Below, piece after piece: positions 14,195-26,809 of a stretch of DNA of 64,000 bases. The DNA comes from Lysobacter sp. BMK333-48F3. Lineage in GTDB: Bacteria > Pseudomonadota > Gammaproteobacteria > Xanthomonadales > Xanthomonadaceae. Where the stretch lies: NCBI RefSeq assembly GCF_019733395.1, contig NZ_JAIHOO010000001.1:4342983-4406982 (forward strand), written 5' to 3'. A program made the position numbers and the translations under genes. Position 1 is the first letter of the stretch; each line of letters starts with the position of its first letter. The notes beneath the pieces are model-generated. The model had not been told where the DNA came from. It worked only from the letters and a program-made list of their open reading frames with translations, and searched no databases.

Positions 14195-14555
14195 GGTCGC
14201 TCCCGCGCAGGCAGGAACCCGGGCTTTAGCGAGGCATGGCGCTGAAGTCTCTGGATGCCCGCCTGCGCGGGCATGACGAGCCCAGGGGCCGCGACGAAAC
14301 CCACCCGCCGTCGTTCCCGCGAACGCGGGAACCCAGGACTTCATCGAGGCAGGACGCTGAAGCTCTGGATGCCCGCGTGCGCGGGCATGACGGGTTTGGG
14401 CGAGAGCGCGACGAAACCCGCCTACCGTCGTTCCCGCGAACGCGGGAACCCAGGGCTTCATCGAGGCAGGACGCTGAAGTCGCTGGAAGCCCGCCTGCGC
14501 GGGCATGACGGGTTGGGGAGGAGCGCGGCGAAACCCGCCCGCCTCCGCTCCCGCG
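14195..14555. repeat. array of five to six short palindromes between mtnA and gyrA
   Basis: Two palindrome types alternate: atgcccgc-N-gcgggcat (near 14254, 14374 and, with one arm degraded, 14490) and gttcccgcg-aa-cgcgggaac (near 14314 and 14434). They are joined by near-identical spacers (cagg.cttcatcgaggcagg). Each unit folds into a tight hairpin. The same unit type recurs at 38545-38663. The remaining part of the gap (13899-14194) shows no gene. Confidence 0.75.
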
Positions 14556-14566
14556 GGCGCGTCGGC

Positions 14567-15622
14567 TCAGCCGAAGGCGGCCTTCATCGCCGCCGCGTCC
14601 GGGCGCTCGATCACCCCGCGCTCGGTGACGATGGCGTCGATCAGCTCGTGCGGGGTGACGTCGAACACCGGATTCCAGGCGCCGACCCGTTCCGCCGCGG
14701 TGCGCTGGCCGCCGACCGCGAACAGTTCGCCGGGGTCGCGCTCTTCGATCTCGATCGCATCGCCGCTGGCGGTGTCCATGTCCACCGTCGACGACGGCGC
14801 GGCGACCATGAACTTGACCCCGTGGTGGCGGGCGGCGATCGCCAGCTGGTAGGTGCCGATCTTGTTGGCGGTGTCGCCGTTGGCGCAGATGCGGTCGGCG
14901 CCGACGATCACCCAGCGCACCTTGCCGCTCTTCATCAGGTGCGAGGCGGCGGCGTCGGCGATCAGGGTCGGGGCGATGCCGTCCTGCTCCAGCTCCCATA
15001 CGGTCAGCCGCGCGCCCTGCAGCCAGGGCCGGGTCTCGCCGGCGAACACCTGCTCGATCCGGCCCTGGGCCACGCCGGCGCGGATCACGCCGAGCGCAGT
15101 GCCGAAGCCGGCGGTGGCCAGCGAGCCGGTGTTGCAATGAGTCAGCACGCCGCTGCCGGGCTCGATCAGCGCCGCGCCGAGCGCGCCCATGCGCCGGTTC
15201 GCGGCCAGGTCCTCGTCGGCGATGGCCTGGGCCTCGCGCTCCAGTAGCTCGCGCCAGTCGGCGCCGGCCGGCGCCAGCGCCCGGCGCATCCGCGCCAGCG
15301 CCCAGGCCAGATTGACCGCTGTCGGGCGCGCCGCATTGAGCCGCTGCATCGCCGGTTCGATCGCGGCCAAGGCTGCGGCGCCGTCGGTCGCGTCGATCGT
15401 GCGCGCCGCCAGCACCGTGCCCCAGGCAGCGGCGATGCCGATCGCCGGCGCGCCGCGCACGGTCAGGGCGTGGATCGCCGCGGCGACCGCGTCGCTGTCC
15501 TCGCAGCGCACGTATTCCACCGCGAACGGCAGCTTGCGCTGGTCGAGCAGTTCCAGGGCCTCGCCGGTCCAGCGGATCGGGCGGATGCGGTCGTAGCGGT
15601 CGAAATCGATGGCGTCGTTCAT
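14567..15622 (-). CDS. mtnA: S-methyl-5-thioribose-1-phosphate isomerase
   Basis: 351 residues. MtnA converts 5-methylthioribose-1-phosphate to methylthioribulose-1-phosphate in methionine salvage in the cytoplasm. It belongs to the eIF2B-related isomerases. Key motifs are VRGAPAIG (55-62), the catalytic Cys163 in HCNTGSLAT and the catalytic Asp243 in GADRI, all intact. Length matches the family. No other salvage genes are next to it. The position upstream of gyrA is the usual one in xanthomonads (established knowledge), although a palindrome array separates the two here. Confidence 0.95.
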   Translation of the reverse strand: MNDAIDFDRYDRIRPIRWTGEALELLDQRKLPFAVEYVRCEDSDAVAAAIHALTVRGAPAIGIAAAWGTVLAARTIDATDGAAALAAIEPAMQRLNAARPTAVNLAWALARMRRALAPAGADWRELLEREAQAIADEDLAANRRMGALGAALIEPGSGVLTHCNTGSLATAGFGTALGVIRAGVAQGRIEQVFAGETRPWLQGARLTVWELEQDGIAPTLIADAAASHLMKSGKVRWVIVGADRICANGDTANKIGTYQLAIAARHHGVKFMVAAPSSTVDMDTASGDAIEIEERDPGELFAVGGQRTAAERVGAWNPVFDVTPHELIDAIVTERGVIERPDAAAMKAAFG

Positions 15623-15737
15623 CCGGCTAGTTTAGCCGATGCGTGTTGCCGGCTTTAGCGAGGAGATGGCGGCTGGGAGGCAGCAGATGGGGACTGACGG
15701 AACCGAGCCGGCCGGAACCGAGCCGGCCGCAAACGAC

Positions 15738-15768
15738 GACGCCCCCGCTGCGGGGCAGCGGAGGCGTC
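15738..15768 (-). terminator. probable terminator after the first DUF3011 gene
   Basis: A 13-bp stem with one mismatch (gacgcccccgctg / cagcggaggcgtc) and a 5-base loop, 25 bases beyond the stop. On the minus strand it is followed by gtcgtttg rather than a clean T run, so the call is moderate. Confidence 0.45.
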
Positions 15769-15792
15769 GCGGGCCGATCACGGGTGACCGGC

Positions 15793-16359
15793 TCAGTTGA
15801 CCATAAAGCGGCCGCGGCAGCCGTTGGACACCCACACGCCGCTGCGGTCCCAACCCCAGGTCTGGCCTTCGATGCACGGCGAGCCGGAGTTCTGGCGCAG
15901 CAGGCGCACGTCGCGGCGCACGGTCATGTTGCAGCGGTTCTGGCGGTTGTTGTTCGACTCGCAGCTGATCTCCTGACCGCCGCCCCAACCGCCGCCGCCA
16001 CCGCCCCAGCCGCCGCCACCGCCGTTCCAGCCGCCACCGCCACCGCCGCCGTTCCAACCGCCGCCGCCGCGCCCGGAGGCGAATTCGGCGCGGCAACCGT
16101 CGGTCACCCACACGCCATAGCGGTCGTAGCCCCAGGTACGGCCCTGGATGCAGGACGACTTGGACAGCTGGCGGACCAGTTGCACCCCGCCGCGCGTGTC
16201 GGCGTCGCAGCGCTGCTGGCGGTTGCCGTCGGATTCGCAGCGGAAGGTGCCGTTATCGCCGTAGTAGTCGTCGTACTGCGGCGCGGCTTGGACCGGCGCG
16301 GCCAGGCCGAGGCCCAGACCGACCAGCAGACCGAATCCGGAAACGATACGTGCGGACAT
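15793..16359 (-). CDS. secreted DUF3011 protein, two repeats with Gly-rich linker
   Basis: 188 residues. A signal peptide (1-26, ending VQAA) is followed by two DUF3011 units (about 38-93 and 129-186). Each has the pattern CES..NRQ.RC, GV.L.RQ.S, C..G..WG.DR.GVWV..GCR..F, with four Cys that probably form disulfides. The units are joined by a linker of about 30 residues made almost only of Gly, Trp and Asn. DUF3011 proteins are mostly restricted to proteobacteria such as xanthomonads and have no proven function. The start is set by AAGGAG seven bases before ATG 16359; an upstream in-frame ATG is less likely. It is a paralogue of the next gene on the same strand, about 200 bases away. Confidence 0.85.
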   Translation of the reverse strand: MSARIVSGFGLLVGLGLGLAAPVQAAPQYDDYYGDNGTFRCESDGNRQQRCDADTRGGVQLVRQLSKSSCIQGRTWGYDRYGVWVTDGCRAEFASGRGGGGWNGGGGGGGWNGGGGGWGGGGGGWGGGQEISCESNNNRQNRCNMTVRRDVRLLRQNSGSPCIEGQTWGWDRSGVWVSNGCRGRFMVN

Positions 16360-16562
16360 GTGCGTGCTCCTTGTCAATGTGCCGAGGACTCTAGCTGAAG
16401 CCGCTTAACGTCAGCTCAAGATTTCCGTGACCGGCGATACGCTCAGGCAGGACGTTGCGGCTCCATTCACTCGCCGCCTAGTGTGCCGCCAATGGCGCAC
16501 TGCGCCATGCGCCGTCGGTCGCAGAGCCGGAGGCCGATCCCAAGGCCGGCCGGCGGCATCGC

Positions 16563-17315
16563 TCAACCGCCGCCGCGGCGGTAATCCAGCTCGAATTCGG
16601 CGCGGCAGCCGTCCTCGACCCAGACTCCATGGGCGTCGTAGCCCCAGCTGCGGCCCTCGACGCATTCGGAATTCGACAACTGCTTGACCAGGCGCACCCC
16701 CTGGCCGGTGTCGCCGTCGCAACGGCGCGCGCGGCGGTCCTGGGACTCGCAGCGCAGCATGGCCTTGTGCGGCAGCGGCACCGCGGCCGCGGGCGCGGCC
16801 GCCTGCTCGCTGCCGATCAGGCGGAACTCCGCCCGGCAACCGCCGGCGACCCACACGCCCCGCTCGTCCGCGCCCCAGGTCTGGTTGCGCAGGCAGGGCT
16901 GCTTGGACAACTGCTGGGCCAGCGCCACGCCGTCGACGATGCGCGCCGGGCAATGGTTCCAGCGCCCGCCGCGCGATTCGCATTTGATCACCCGCGCGCC
17001 GGCGGTGCTGTCGCGACCGCTGCCGCCCTTGCCGAGCACGAAATCGGCGGCGCAGCCCTGGGTCACCCACACCCCGCCGCGGTCCGCGCCCCAACTGGTG
17101 CCTTCGACGCAGGGCTTGCCGGAGGTACGCCGCACCAGGCGCACGCCTTCGCGGGTATCGGCCGGGCAACGCACCACTTCCTCGCCACTGGAGGCGCAGC
17201 GCAACAGGCGCCCGCCGTACAAGCGTTCTCCGACCGGTTCGGCACGCGCCACGCCGGTCGCGCAGGCCAAGCCCGCGAACGCCAGCACATGGATCGCGGC
17301 TATCACACTACGCAT
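16563..17315 (-). CDS. secreted DUF3011 protein, three repeats
   Basis: 250 residues. A signal peptide (about 1-25, ending ARA) is followed by three DUF3011 units (about 38-93, 110-165 and 186-242). Each ends in GVWV..GC.A.F and carries the four-Cys pattern. The linkers are ordinary, unlike the Gly-rich linker of the neighbouring paralogue. The C-terminus is DYRRGGG. The start ATG 17315 fits the signal peptide. Function is unknown; the repeated, disulfide-stabilised modules suggest a binding role outside the cytoplasm (inference). Confidence 0.83.
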   Translation of the reverse strand: MRSVIAAIHVLAFAGLACATGVARAEPVGERLYGGRLLRCASSGEEVVRCPADTREGVRLVRRTSGKPCVEGTSWGADRGGVWVTQGCAADFVLGKGGSGRDSTAGARVIKCESRGGRWNHCPARIVDGVALAQQLSKQPCLRNQTWGADERGVWVAGGCRAEFRLIGSEQAAAPAAAVPLPHKAMLRCESQDRRARRCDGDTGQGVRLVKQLSNSECVEGRSWGYDAHGVWVEDGCRAEFELDYRRGGG

Positions 17316-17429
17316 GCATGGCCCCCCACACCTGATGCGTTCACTCTAACCGGGTTGGATTAACTTGCAATCAAAACGCGGCGTCGGCATGCAACGCGAA
17401 CCTGCACGGTTCAGGGGGATTCATCGCCA

Positions 17430-21079
<3,650 letters not shown>

Positions 21080-21190
21080 CTACCACGCCGCACCCCGCAG
21101 CTCTGGCAACGCAAAGAAGCCTGAGGGCCCGGACCGGAGTGCTGAGGCCGGCCTCGCTACGATTGCCACGGCCTGTCTCGGGGTGACTGC

Positions 21191-21694
21191 CTAATCGAAA
21201 TGTTCGACCACCAATAGCCACCACAATCCTCGCGCGACCTCCCCCACCAGGTACGAACAGCAGAGTGACTCGCGAGCCATCTCGCACCAGTCGCCATCCA
21301 GGCGGTAAGCGAAAATTTGGTCGAAAGGGTGCGGGAACAAGACTTCCAGCGCCTCCCCAATTGCCTGCCATGCGGTCGCAGCCGATTGCGCACTTCGCTT
21401 TCGATCAACCAAGAGGCCTACCAGCGAGCCTTGGAACTCGTAGTGCCCCAATCGAACTGCCTCAAGCTTGGTGAGGTCGATCCACCCCAGATCGGCGCAC
21501 GCGGCACGGACACAGGATTGAGTCAAAAACGCCTCAGGAAACTGCGCGTCGCAAGGACTCAGCGTGCTGAAACGGAGCTTGAAGAATGCCGAGAATGTCT
21601 CGCGAACAACTTCGGCCGAATCAAACAAAGAACTCAGAGCCGGGCTGTACCGCGGATTACTGTACTCAGCGATGCCGTCGCAGTCTTTTGTCAC
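21191..21694 (-). CDS. hypothetical protein inserted between zipA and ligA
   Basis: 167 residues; I do not recognise the family. There is no signal peptide or membrane segment. The sequence is rich in Leu, Trp and Cys (WIDLTKLEAVRLGHYEFQG, CCSYLVGEVARGLWWLLVVE at the end). Start GTG 21694 overlaps the zipA stop as GTGA, so it could be translated by coupling. Four 60-base blocks counted in the gene have 57-63% G+C, clearly lower than neighbouring genes at about 70%, which suggests recent acquisition. The smc-zipA-ligA order is otherwise standard, so this gene looks like an insertion into a conserved operon. It could be an immunity-type or cargo protein, but nothing in the sequence proves it. 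Confidence 0.6.
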   Translation of the reverse strand: MTKDCDGIAEYSNPRYSPALSSLFDSAEVVRETFSAFFKLRFSTLSPCDAQFPEAFLTQSCVRAACADLGWIDLTKLEAVRLGHYEFQGSLVGLLVDRKRSAQSAATAWQAIGEALEVLFPHPFDQIFAYRLDGDWCEMARESLCCSYLVGEVARGLWWLLVVEHFD

Positions 21695-22443
21695 CAGCGC
21701 GTGGGCTTGCTCAGCGGAGGAGCTTCGCGTTGCCGGTCGTAGGCGCGCAGTTCGTCGCGCAGGTGGGCGATGCGCTGGCGGCCCAGGGCGTTGCGCTGTT
21801 CGTCCAGGACCACGGCGTCGAGCAGCTCGGCCATGCGCTGGGCGGTCGGCAGCATGGTTTCCCAGGCGTCCAGCGCCGGCACCGGCGCCGGCAGGGTCAG
21901 GAAGAAGGCGATTGCCGGGGTTTCCAGCGCCTGGATCGCGGCCATGTCGAAGCTGCCGGGCTTCATGATGTTGGCGACGCTGAACACCGGGCCGCGCTCG
22001 GGGTGGCCTTCGACCAGGCGGTGATAGACGCCCATGTGGCCGTAGACCAGGCCGGCCTTCTCCGCCGCGACCACGATGTCGGGGCCGTGCAGCTTCTGTC
22101 CGGCGCGCGCGGCCAGGTACAGGGTGACGATCTTGTCGAACTCGTCGCTGACCCGGCGGCCGAGTTCGCTGTTGGCGCCGCCCTCCAGGGTGCGGTCGAA
22201 CAGCTCCAGTTCGGCCTGGGTGGTGGCCTCGCCGGGCACGCCGGCGCTCTGGCCGAGCTCGTTCTCGAGCTGTTCGCCCAGGGTCGGTTCCTGGCGCGAG
22301 GACTTGCCGGCGCGGGCGTCCTCTTCGCGGGCGATGCGCTTGCCCTGCCCCGGTTTGCGCGGGCGGCCGAAGAACACGATCGCGCCGATCAGGATCAGGC
22401 CGGCGATGAAGATGCCGATGCGCATCAGGGTCAGGTCGGACAT
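21691..22443 (-). CDS. zipA: cell division protein ZipA
   Basis: 250 residues. ZipA anchors FtsZ to the inner membrane at the division septum. The N-terminal membrane segment is at about 8-26 (IGIFIAGLILIGAIVFF), followed by a short charged linker (27-100) and the C-terminal FtsZ-binding domain (about 105-240) with ELFDRTLEG, YGHMGVYHR and FSVANIMKPGSFD. It is shorter than E. coli ZipA (328) because the linker is short. It starts 167 bases after smc ends, with GGAG before ATG 22443, and is likely co-transcribed with smc. Confidence 0.92.
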   Translation of the reverse strand: MSDLTLMRIGIFIAGLILIGAIVFFGRPRKPGQGKRIAREEDARAGKSSRQEPTLGEQLENELGQSAGVPGEATTQAELELFDRTLEGGANSELGRRVSDEFDKIVTLYLAARAGQKLHGPDIVVAAEKAGLVYGHMGVYHRLVEGHPERGPVFSVANIMKPGSFDMAAIQALETPAIAFFLTLPAPVPALDAWETMLPTAQRMAELLDAVVLDEQRNALGRQRIAHLRDELRAYDRQREAPPLSKPTRW

Positions 22444-22610
22444 CGGGGGCTCCTAGTGCTGCTTGCGTCGGTGGCGGGGGTTCGGGCCGGGCGCCTCGGC
22501 GGCGCCGCGCTTGCCTGGTTTCCGCTGCGACTGCGTGGATTCGGTTGGAACGAGGGTGGCTGCAACGACGGTCGGTCCATTCGGGCGCTGCCGCGCAACG
22601 CCCGCCGGCC

Positions 22611-25600
22611 TCAGGCCGCGCCCGCCAGGCGGGTCGCTTCGGCCAGATCGACCGAGACCAGGCGGCTCACGCCGGGTTCGCGCATGGTCACGCCGGACAG
22701 CTGGTTGGCCACTTCCATCGTCGCCTTGTTGTGGGTGACGAACAGGAACTGTACCTGTTCGCTCATCTCGTTGACCATCGTCGCCAATCGGCCGACGTTG
22801 GCTTCGTCGAGCGGCGCGTCGACTTCGTCGAGCAGACAGAACGGCGCCGGGTTCAAGCGGAAGATCGCGAACACCAGCGCCACCGCGGTCATCGCCTTCT
22901 CGCCGCCGGACAGCAGCGAGATGTTCGACACGCGCTTGCCCGGCGGCCGCGCCATGATCGACACGCCGGTGTCGAGCAGATCCTCGCCGGTCAGTTCCAG
23001 GTAGGCGTGGCCGCCGCCGAACAGGCGCGGATACAGCTCCTGCACGCCGGAATTGACCCGGTCGAAGGTGTCCTTGAAGCGGCCGCGGGTCTCGCGGTCG
23101 ATCTTGCGGATCGCCTCTTCCAGGGTGTCCAGCGCGGTGGTCAGGTCGCCGTGCTGGGCGTCCAGGTAGTCCTTGCGCTGCGCGGCTTCGGCGTGTTCGG
23201 CGATCGCCGCCAGGTTGACCGGCTCGAGCCGGCGCAGCTTGTTGTCCAGTTCGGCGACGGTGCGCTCCCAGGTCGGCGCGTCGGCGTTTTCGTCCAGGCC
23301 GTTGACCACGTCCTCGAGCACCGCGCCGGCCTCGGCGATCGCCGTGGTCAGGGTCTCGGCCTTGAGCACCAGGGCCTGCTGCTCCAGCCGGCGCTGGCCG
23401 ATCGCCTCGCGCTGCTGCAGCGCCTGCTCGTCGCGCTGCTGGCGGGTCTGCTCGAACTTGCGCAGGTCGTTGTCGATGCCGTCCAGCGCGGTGCGCGCGC
23501 CGGTCAGGTCCTGCTCGGCGATCACCCGCTGTTCCAGCGCGACCTGGCGCTGTTCCTCCAGCGCGACCACCGGCTCGTCGCCGTCGTCGAGCTGGGACGA
23601 CAGTTCGCTCAGGCGCGAATCGAGCTGGCCGCGCTGGCCGCCCATCCGCTCCAGGGTCTGGCTGAGGCCGGCGATCTGCGCGCGCTGGGTCTCCAGGCTC
23701 AGCACCAGCGCATGCGCGGCGTCGCGCGATTCGCGCGCGGCGTTGCGCGCCGCCTCGCGCGCCTCCGACAGGCTGCGGCGCTCGGATTCCAGGCGCAGGC
23801 GCGCGTCTTCCAGTTCGCCCATGCGCTCGACCGCGGTCTCCTGGCGCAGGCGCGCTTCGCGCGATTGCTCGCGCGCGCCGTCCAGGCCGATCAGCAGTTG
23901 CTCCAGGTCGGCGTCGATCTTCTCGATCCGGTTGCGCGCCGAGTCCAGCCGGCCCTGATGGCTCTGCAACTGGCCGGCCAGTTCGGACACGCCGCGGTGG
24001 GCCATGTACAGGCTGCGCTGGGCGTCTTCGCGGTGCTGCTCGGCGGCCAGCGAGCGGTCGCGCAGTTGGATCTGGTTGTGCTCCAGTTCGCGCTCGCGCT
24101 CCTGCAGGGTTTCGATCTCGATCCGCAGGCTCTGGATCTCGCGTTCGCGCAGCAGCGCACCCTGCTTGGCCGCACCGGAGCGCAGCACCCGCACCCAGCC
24201 GGCGCCGAAGCGCTCGCCGTTGCGGGTGATCACGGTCTCTTCGGCGCCCAGCGTGGCCTGCAGCGCGCGCGCCGCAGCCAGGTCGTCGGCGCCGTGCAGG
24301 CGCGCCAGCAGGCGCCGGATCGCCGCCGGGCCCTGGACCTTGGCCGCCAGCGAGGTCGGCGGATAGACCGTGCCGTCGCGTTCGGGCGAGACCAGGGTCA
24401 GGCGGCCTTCGCCGAGTTCGCCGATCGCGTCGACCAGGGTTTCCGGCGCCTCGACCAGCACGCCTTCGATCAGTTGGCCGAGCGCGCTTTCGACCGCGTT
24501 TTCCCAGCCGGCTTCGACCTCGAGGGTCTCGCCGACGCGCTGCGCCGAATCCAGCCCGCGCGCCTGCAGCCAGCTCAGGGCCGCGCCCTGCTCCTGGCCG
24601 AGCGCGGCGTGCTGCAGGGTCTCCAGCGAGGACAGCCGGCCGCGCGAGGTCTGCGCCTGCTTGCGCACCTCGGCCAGCTGGTTCTGGGTCGCGCGCTGCT
24701 GCTCCTGCAGGTCGGACACCGCGGCCTTGCGCGTTTCCAACTCCTCGCTGAGGCTGTCCAGCGATTCCTTCTGCAGTTCGTGCTGGCTTTGCAGTTGTTC
24801 GAACGCGTCGGCCAGGGCGGCGACGTCCAGGCCGGTGCGCTCGGCGCTCAGCGACTCGCGGCGGCGGTCGGCGTCGAGGATCTGCCGGTCCAGGCCTTCG
24901 ATGCGGGTGCGCTCGACGTCGGCCGCGCGCGCGGATTCGGATTGCTCGCGGCTGTGCGCGTCCCAGCGCTGCTGCCAGTCGTTGAGCCGGGTCTCGGCGT
25001 CGCGCAGCGCGTCCTGGCGCGCCTCGTCGTCCTCGCGCAGGGCTTCGATGCGCGGCTCGGCGTCGGCGACCGCGGCCAGCAGCACGTCCAGGCGGGCCTG
25101 GTCGTTGCCGATGTGCGCGCCGATCTCGGCCAGTTGCGCCTTCGCCTCCTCGCGCGCCTTGTGCAGGCGGCTGGACAGTTCGCGCTGGTGCTGGATCTGT
25201 TGTTCGATCCGGGCCAGGGCGCCGCCGACTTCGTAGCTGGCCGCCTGGGCCTTGTTCAGCGCCTCGGCGGCCTCTTCGCGGCGGACCCTGCCGGTCTCCA
25301 GCTCGCGCTCGGCTTCGCGCTGTTCGGCGATCAACTGCTGCAGGCGGGTTTCCTGCTGCGACAGCTTCTCGCGCTGGGTCTGCAGCTTCTGGTCTAGGGC
25401 GCGGTATTCCAGCGCCTTCCACTCCACGTCCTTGACCTTGCGTTCGGCCTGGATCGCCTGGTACTGCTCGGCCTGGCGCGCCTGCCGGCGCAGATGCTCG
25501 AGCTGCTTGCCGACTTCCTCGCGCAAGTCGTTGAGGCGGTCGAGGTTCTCGCGGGTGTGGCGGATCCGGGTTTCGGTTTCGCGGCGGCGTTCCTTGTACT

Positions 25601-26114
25601 TGGAAATGCCGGCGGCTTCTTCCAGGTAGACGCGCAGGTCCTCGGGCCGGGCCTCGATGATCTGGCTGATCATGCCCTGCTCGATGATCGAGTAGCTGCG
25701 CGGGCCCAGGCCGGTGCCGAGGAACAGGTCGGTGATGTCGCGGCGGCGGCATTTGCCGCCGTTGAGGTAGTACTGGCTGGTGCCGTCGCGGCTGACCGTG
25801 CGCTTGACCGAGATCTCGTTGAACGCAGCGTATTCGCCGGTGATGGTGTGGTCGGAGTTGTCGAAGATCAGCTCCACCATCGCCTGCGAAACCGGCTTGC
25901 GCGCCGAGGAGCCGGCGAAGATCACGTCGGTCAGCGAGTCGCCGCGCAGGCGGCTGGCCGAGCTCTCGCCCATCACCCAGCGCACCGCGTCGATGATGTT
26001 CGACTTGCCGCACCCGTTCGGACCGACCACGCCGGTCATGTTGGTGGGCAGGTGCAGCGTGGTCGGATCGACGAAGGACTTGAAACCGGACAGCTTGATC
26101 GTGGACAGACGCAT
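22611..26114 (-). CDS. smc: chromosome segregation protein SMC
   Basis: 1167 residues, the usual SMC length. The Walker A motif is GPNGCGKSN (Lys37). Two long coiled-coil arms flank a hinge at about 490-640, and the C-terminal head has the ABC signature LSGGEKAM and Walker B FCLLDEVDAPLD. SMC dimers with ScpA and ScpB organise and separate sister chromosomes; no scpAB is in the window. It is first in the minus-strand block smc-zipA-unknown-ligA-epmA and divergent from blaI. Confidence 0.97.
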   Translation of the reverse strand: MRLSTIKLSGFKSFVDPTTLHLPTNMTGVVGPNGCGKSNIIDAVRWVMGESSASRLRGDSLTDVIFAGSSARKPVSQAMVELIFDNSDHTITGEYAAFNEISVKRTVSRDGTSQYYLNGGKCRRRDITDLFLGTGLGPRSYSIIEQGMISQIIEARPEDLRVYLEEAAGISKYKERRRETETRIRHTRENLDRLNDLREEVGKQLEHLRRQARQAEQYQAIQAERKVKDVEWKALEYRALDQKLQTQREKLSQQETRLQQLIAEQREAERELETGRVRREEAAEALNKAQAASYEVGGALARIEQQIQHQRELSSRLHKAREEAKAQLAEIGAHIGNDQARLDVLLAAVADAEPRIEALREDDEARQDALRDAETRLNDWQQRWDAHSREQSESARAADVERTRIEGLDRQILDADRRRESLSAERTGLDVAALADAFEQLQSQHELQKESLDSLSEELETRKAAVSDLQEQQRATQNQLAEVRKQAQTSRGRLSSLETLQHAALGQEQGAALSWLQARGLDSAQRVGETLEVEAGWENAVESALGQLIEGVLVEAPETLVDAIGELGEGRLTLVSPERDGTVYPPTSLAAKVQGPAAIRRLLARLHGADDLAAARALQATLGAEETVITRNGERFGAGWVRVLRSGAAKQGALLREREIQSLRIEIETLQERERELEHNQIQLRDRSLAAEQHREDAQRSLYMAHRGVSELAGQLQSHQGRLDSARNRIEKIDADLEQLLIGLDGAREQSREARLRQETAVERMGELEDARLRLESERRSLSEAREAARNAARESRDAAHALVLSLETQRAQIAGLSQTLERMGGQRGQLDSRLSELSSQLDDGDEPVVALEEQRQVALEQRVIAEQDLTGARTALDGIDNDLRKFEQTRQQRDEQALQQREAIGQRRLEQQALVLKAETLTTAIAEAGAVLEDVVNGLDENADAPTWERTVAELDNKLRRLEPVNLAAIAEHAEAAQRKDYLDAQHGDLTTALDTLEEAIRKIDRETRGRFKDTFDRVNSGVQELYPRLFGGGHAYLELTGEDLLDTGVSIMARPPGKRVSNISLLSGGEKAMTAVALVFAIFRLNPAPFCLLDEVDAPLDEANVGRLATMVNEMSEQVQFLFVTHNKATMEVANQLSGVTMREPGVSRLVSVDLAEATRLAGAA

Positions 26115-26416
26115 GCGGCGGTGTGGCCTCGTCGCCGCGGCGGCCGCGGCCGTGAAATTAGGTTAGGCAGTGCGGCCAAGCGATTGAATTCACTGGACCA
26201 GATGCAGTTCTAGCTTGCAACTGTTCCCGAGTATAGCGGGCCCGGGCCGAGCCCGCCGTCGACAGCCGACCGGCGTCGCGGCGCGATCGCCGGTGCCGTC
26301 GCCGGCGACGCCGCCGCAACGCGGCCGAGCCGCGGCCGGCGATCTACTAATTCGATAGTTGACACTGCCTCCGAGCGCATGCTCCCATGCATCAACTAAT
26401 TAACCAGTAGCTGGCC
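26115..26416. other. divergent control region between smc and blaI
   Basis: 302 bases without a gene. On the minus strand a TATACT box (revcomp of agtata near 26230) could be the smc -10, but no clear -35 was found. On the plus strand there is TTGACA at 26359-26364 and a small dyad gcatg-ctcc-catgc at 26377-26390. BlaI-type repressors bind dyads in such positions, so this may be the autoregulatory operator (inference). The blaI -10 is not obvious. Confidence 0.4.
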
Positions 26417-26809
26417 ATGGCCCGCCCCGCCTCGCCCACCCCGACCCCCTCCGAGCAGGCCATCCTGGAAGTGCTGTGGGACCGGGGCGAAGCCTCGGTG
26501 CGCGAAGTCGCCGACGAGTTGTCGCGCCAGCGCCCGATCGCCTACACCACCGTGCTGACCATGTTCAACGTGCTCGGCAAGAAAGGCTTCGTCAGCCACC
26601 GCCAGGAAGGCCGCGCCTTCATCTATCGCGCCGCGATCAGCCGCGAGCAGGCGCGCAGCCAGGCATTGGGGCAGCTGCTGCAGCAGTTCTTCGAGGGCTC
26701 GCCGGATCTGCTGGCGCAACACCTGCTCGACCGGCAGGACATCGACCGCGAGCGCTTGCAGGCGCTGCGCGACAAGGTCGCCGCCGCCAAGACCCGCGGA
26801 GACGCCTGA
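26417..26809 (+). CDS. BlaI/MecI family transcriptional repressor
   Basis: 130 residues. The N-terminal winged helix (about 8-75) begins PTPSEQAILEVLWDRGEASV and contains AYTTVLTMFNVLGKKGFV; a C-terminal dimerisation helix pair follows. In staphylococci, BlaI is inactivated by proteolysis triggered by the membrane sensor BlaR1. The TGA stop overlaps the ATG of the following M56 peptidase by one base, so the pair is a coupled operon. The likely targets are its own promoter and perhaps the serine hydrolase downstream. No strong ribosome site is seen before ATG 26417. Confidence 0.92.
   Translation: MARPASPTPTPSEQAILEVLWDRGEASVREVADELSRQRPIAYTTVLTMFNVLGKKGFVSHRQEGRAFIYRAAISREQARSQALGQLLQQFFEGSPDLLAQHLLDRQDIDRERLQALRDKVAAAKTRGDA

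Noticed and set aside
22545..25397. Long plus-strand frame opposite smc
   Set aside because: Low-complexity antisense shadow of the coiled-coil gene.
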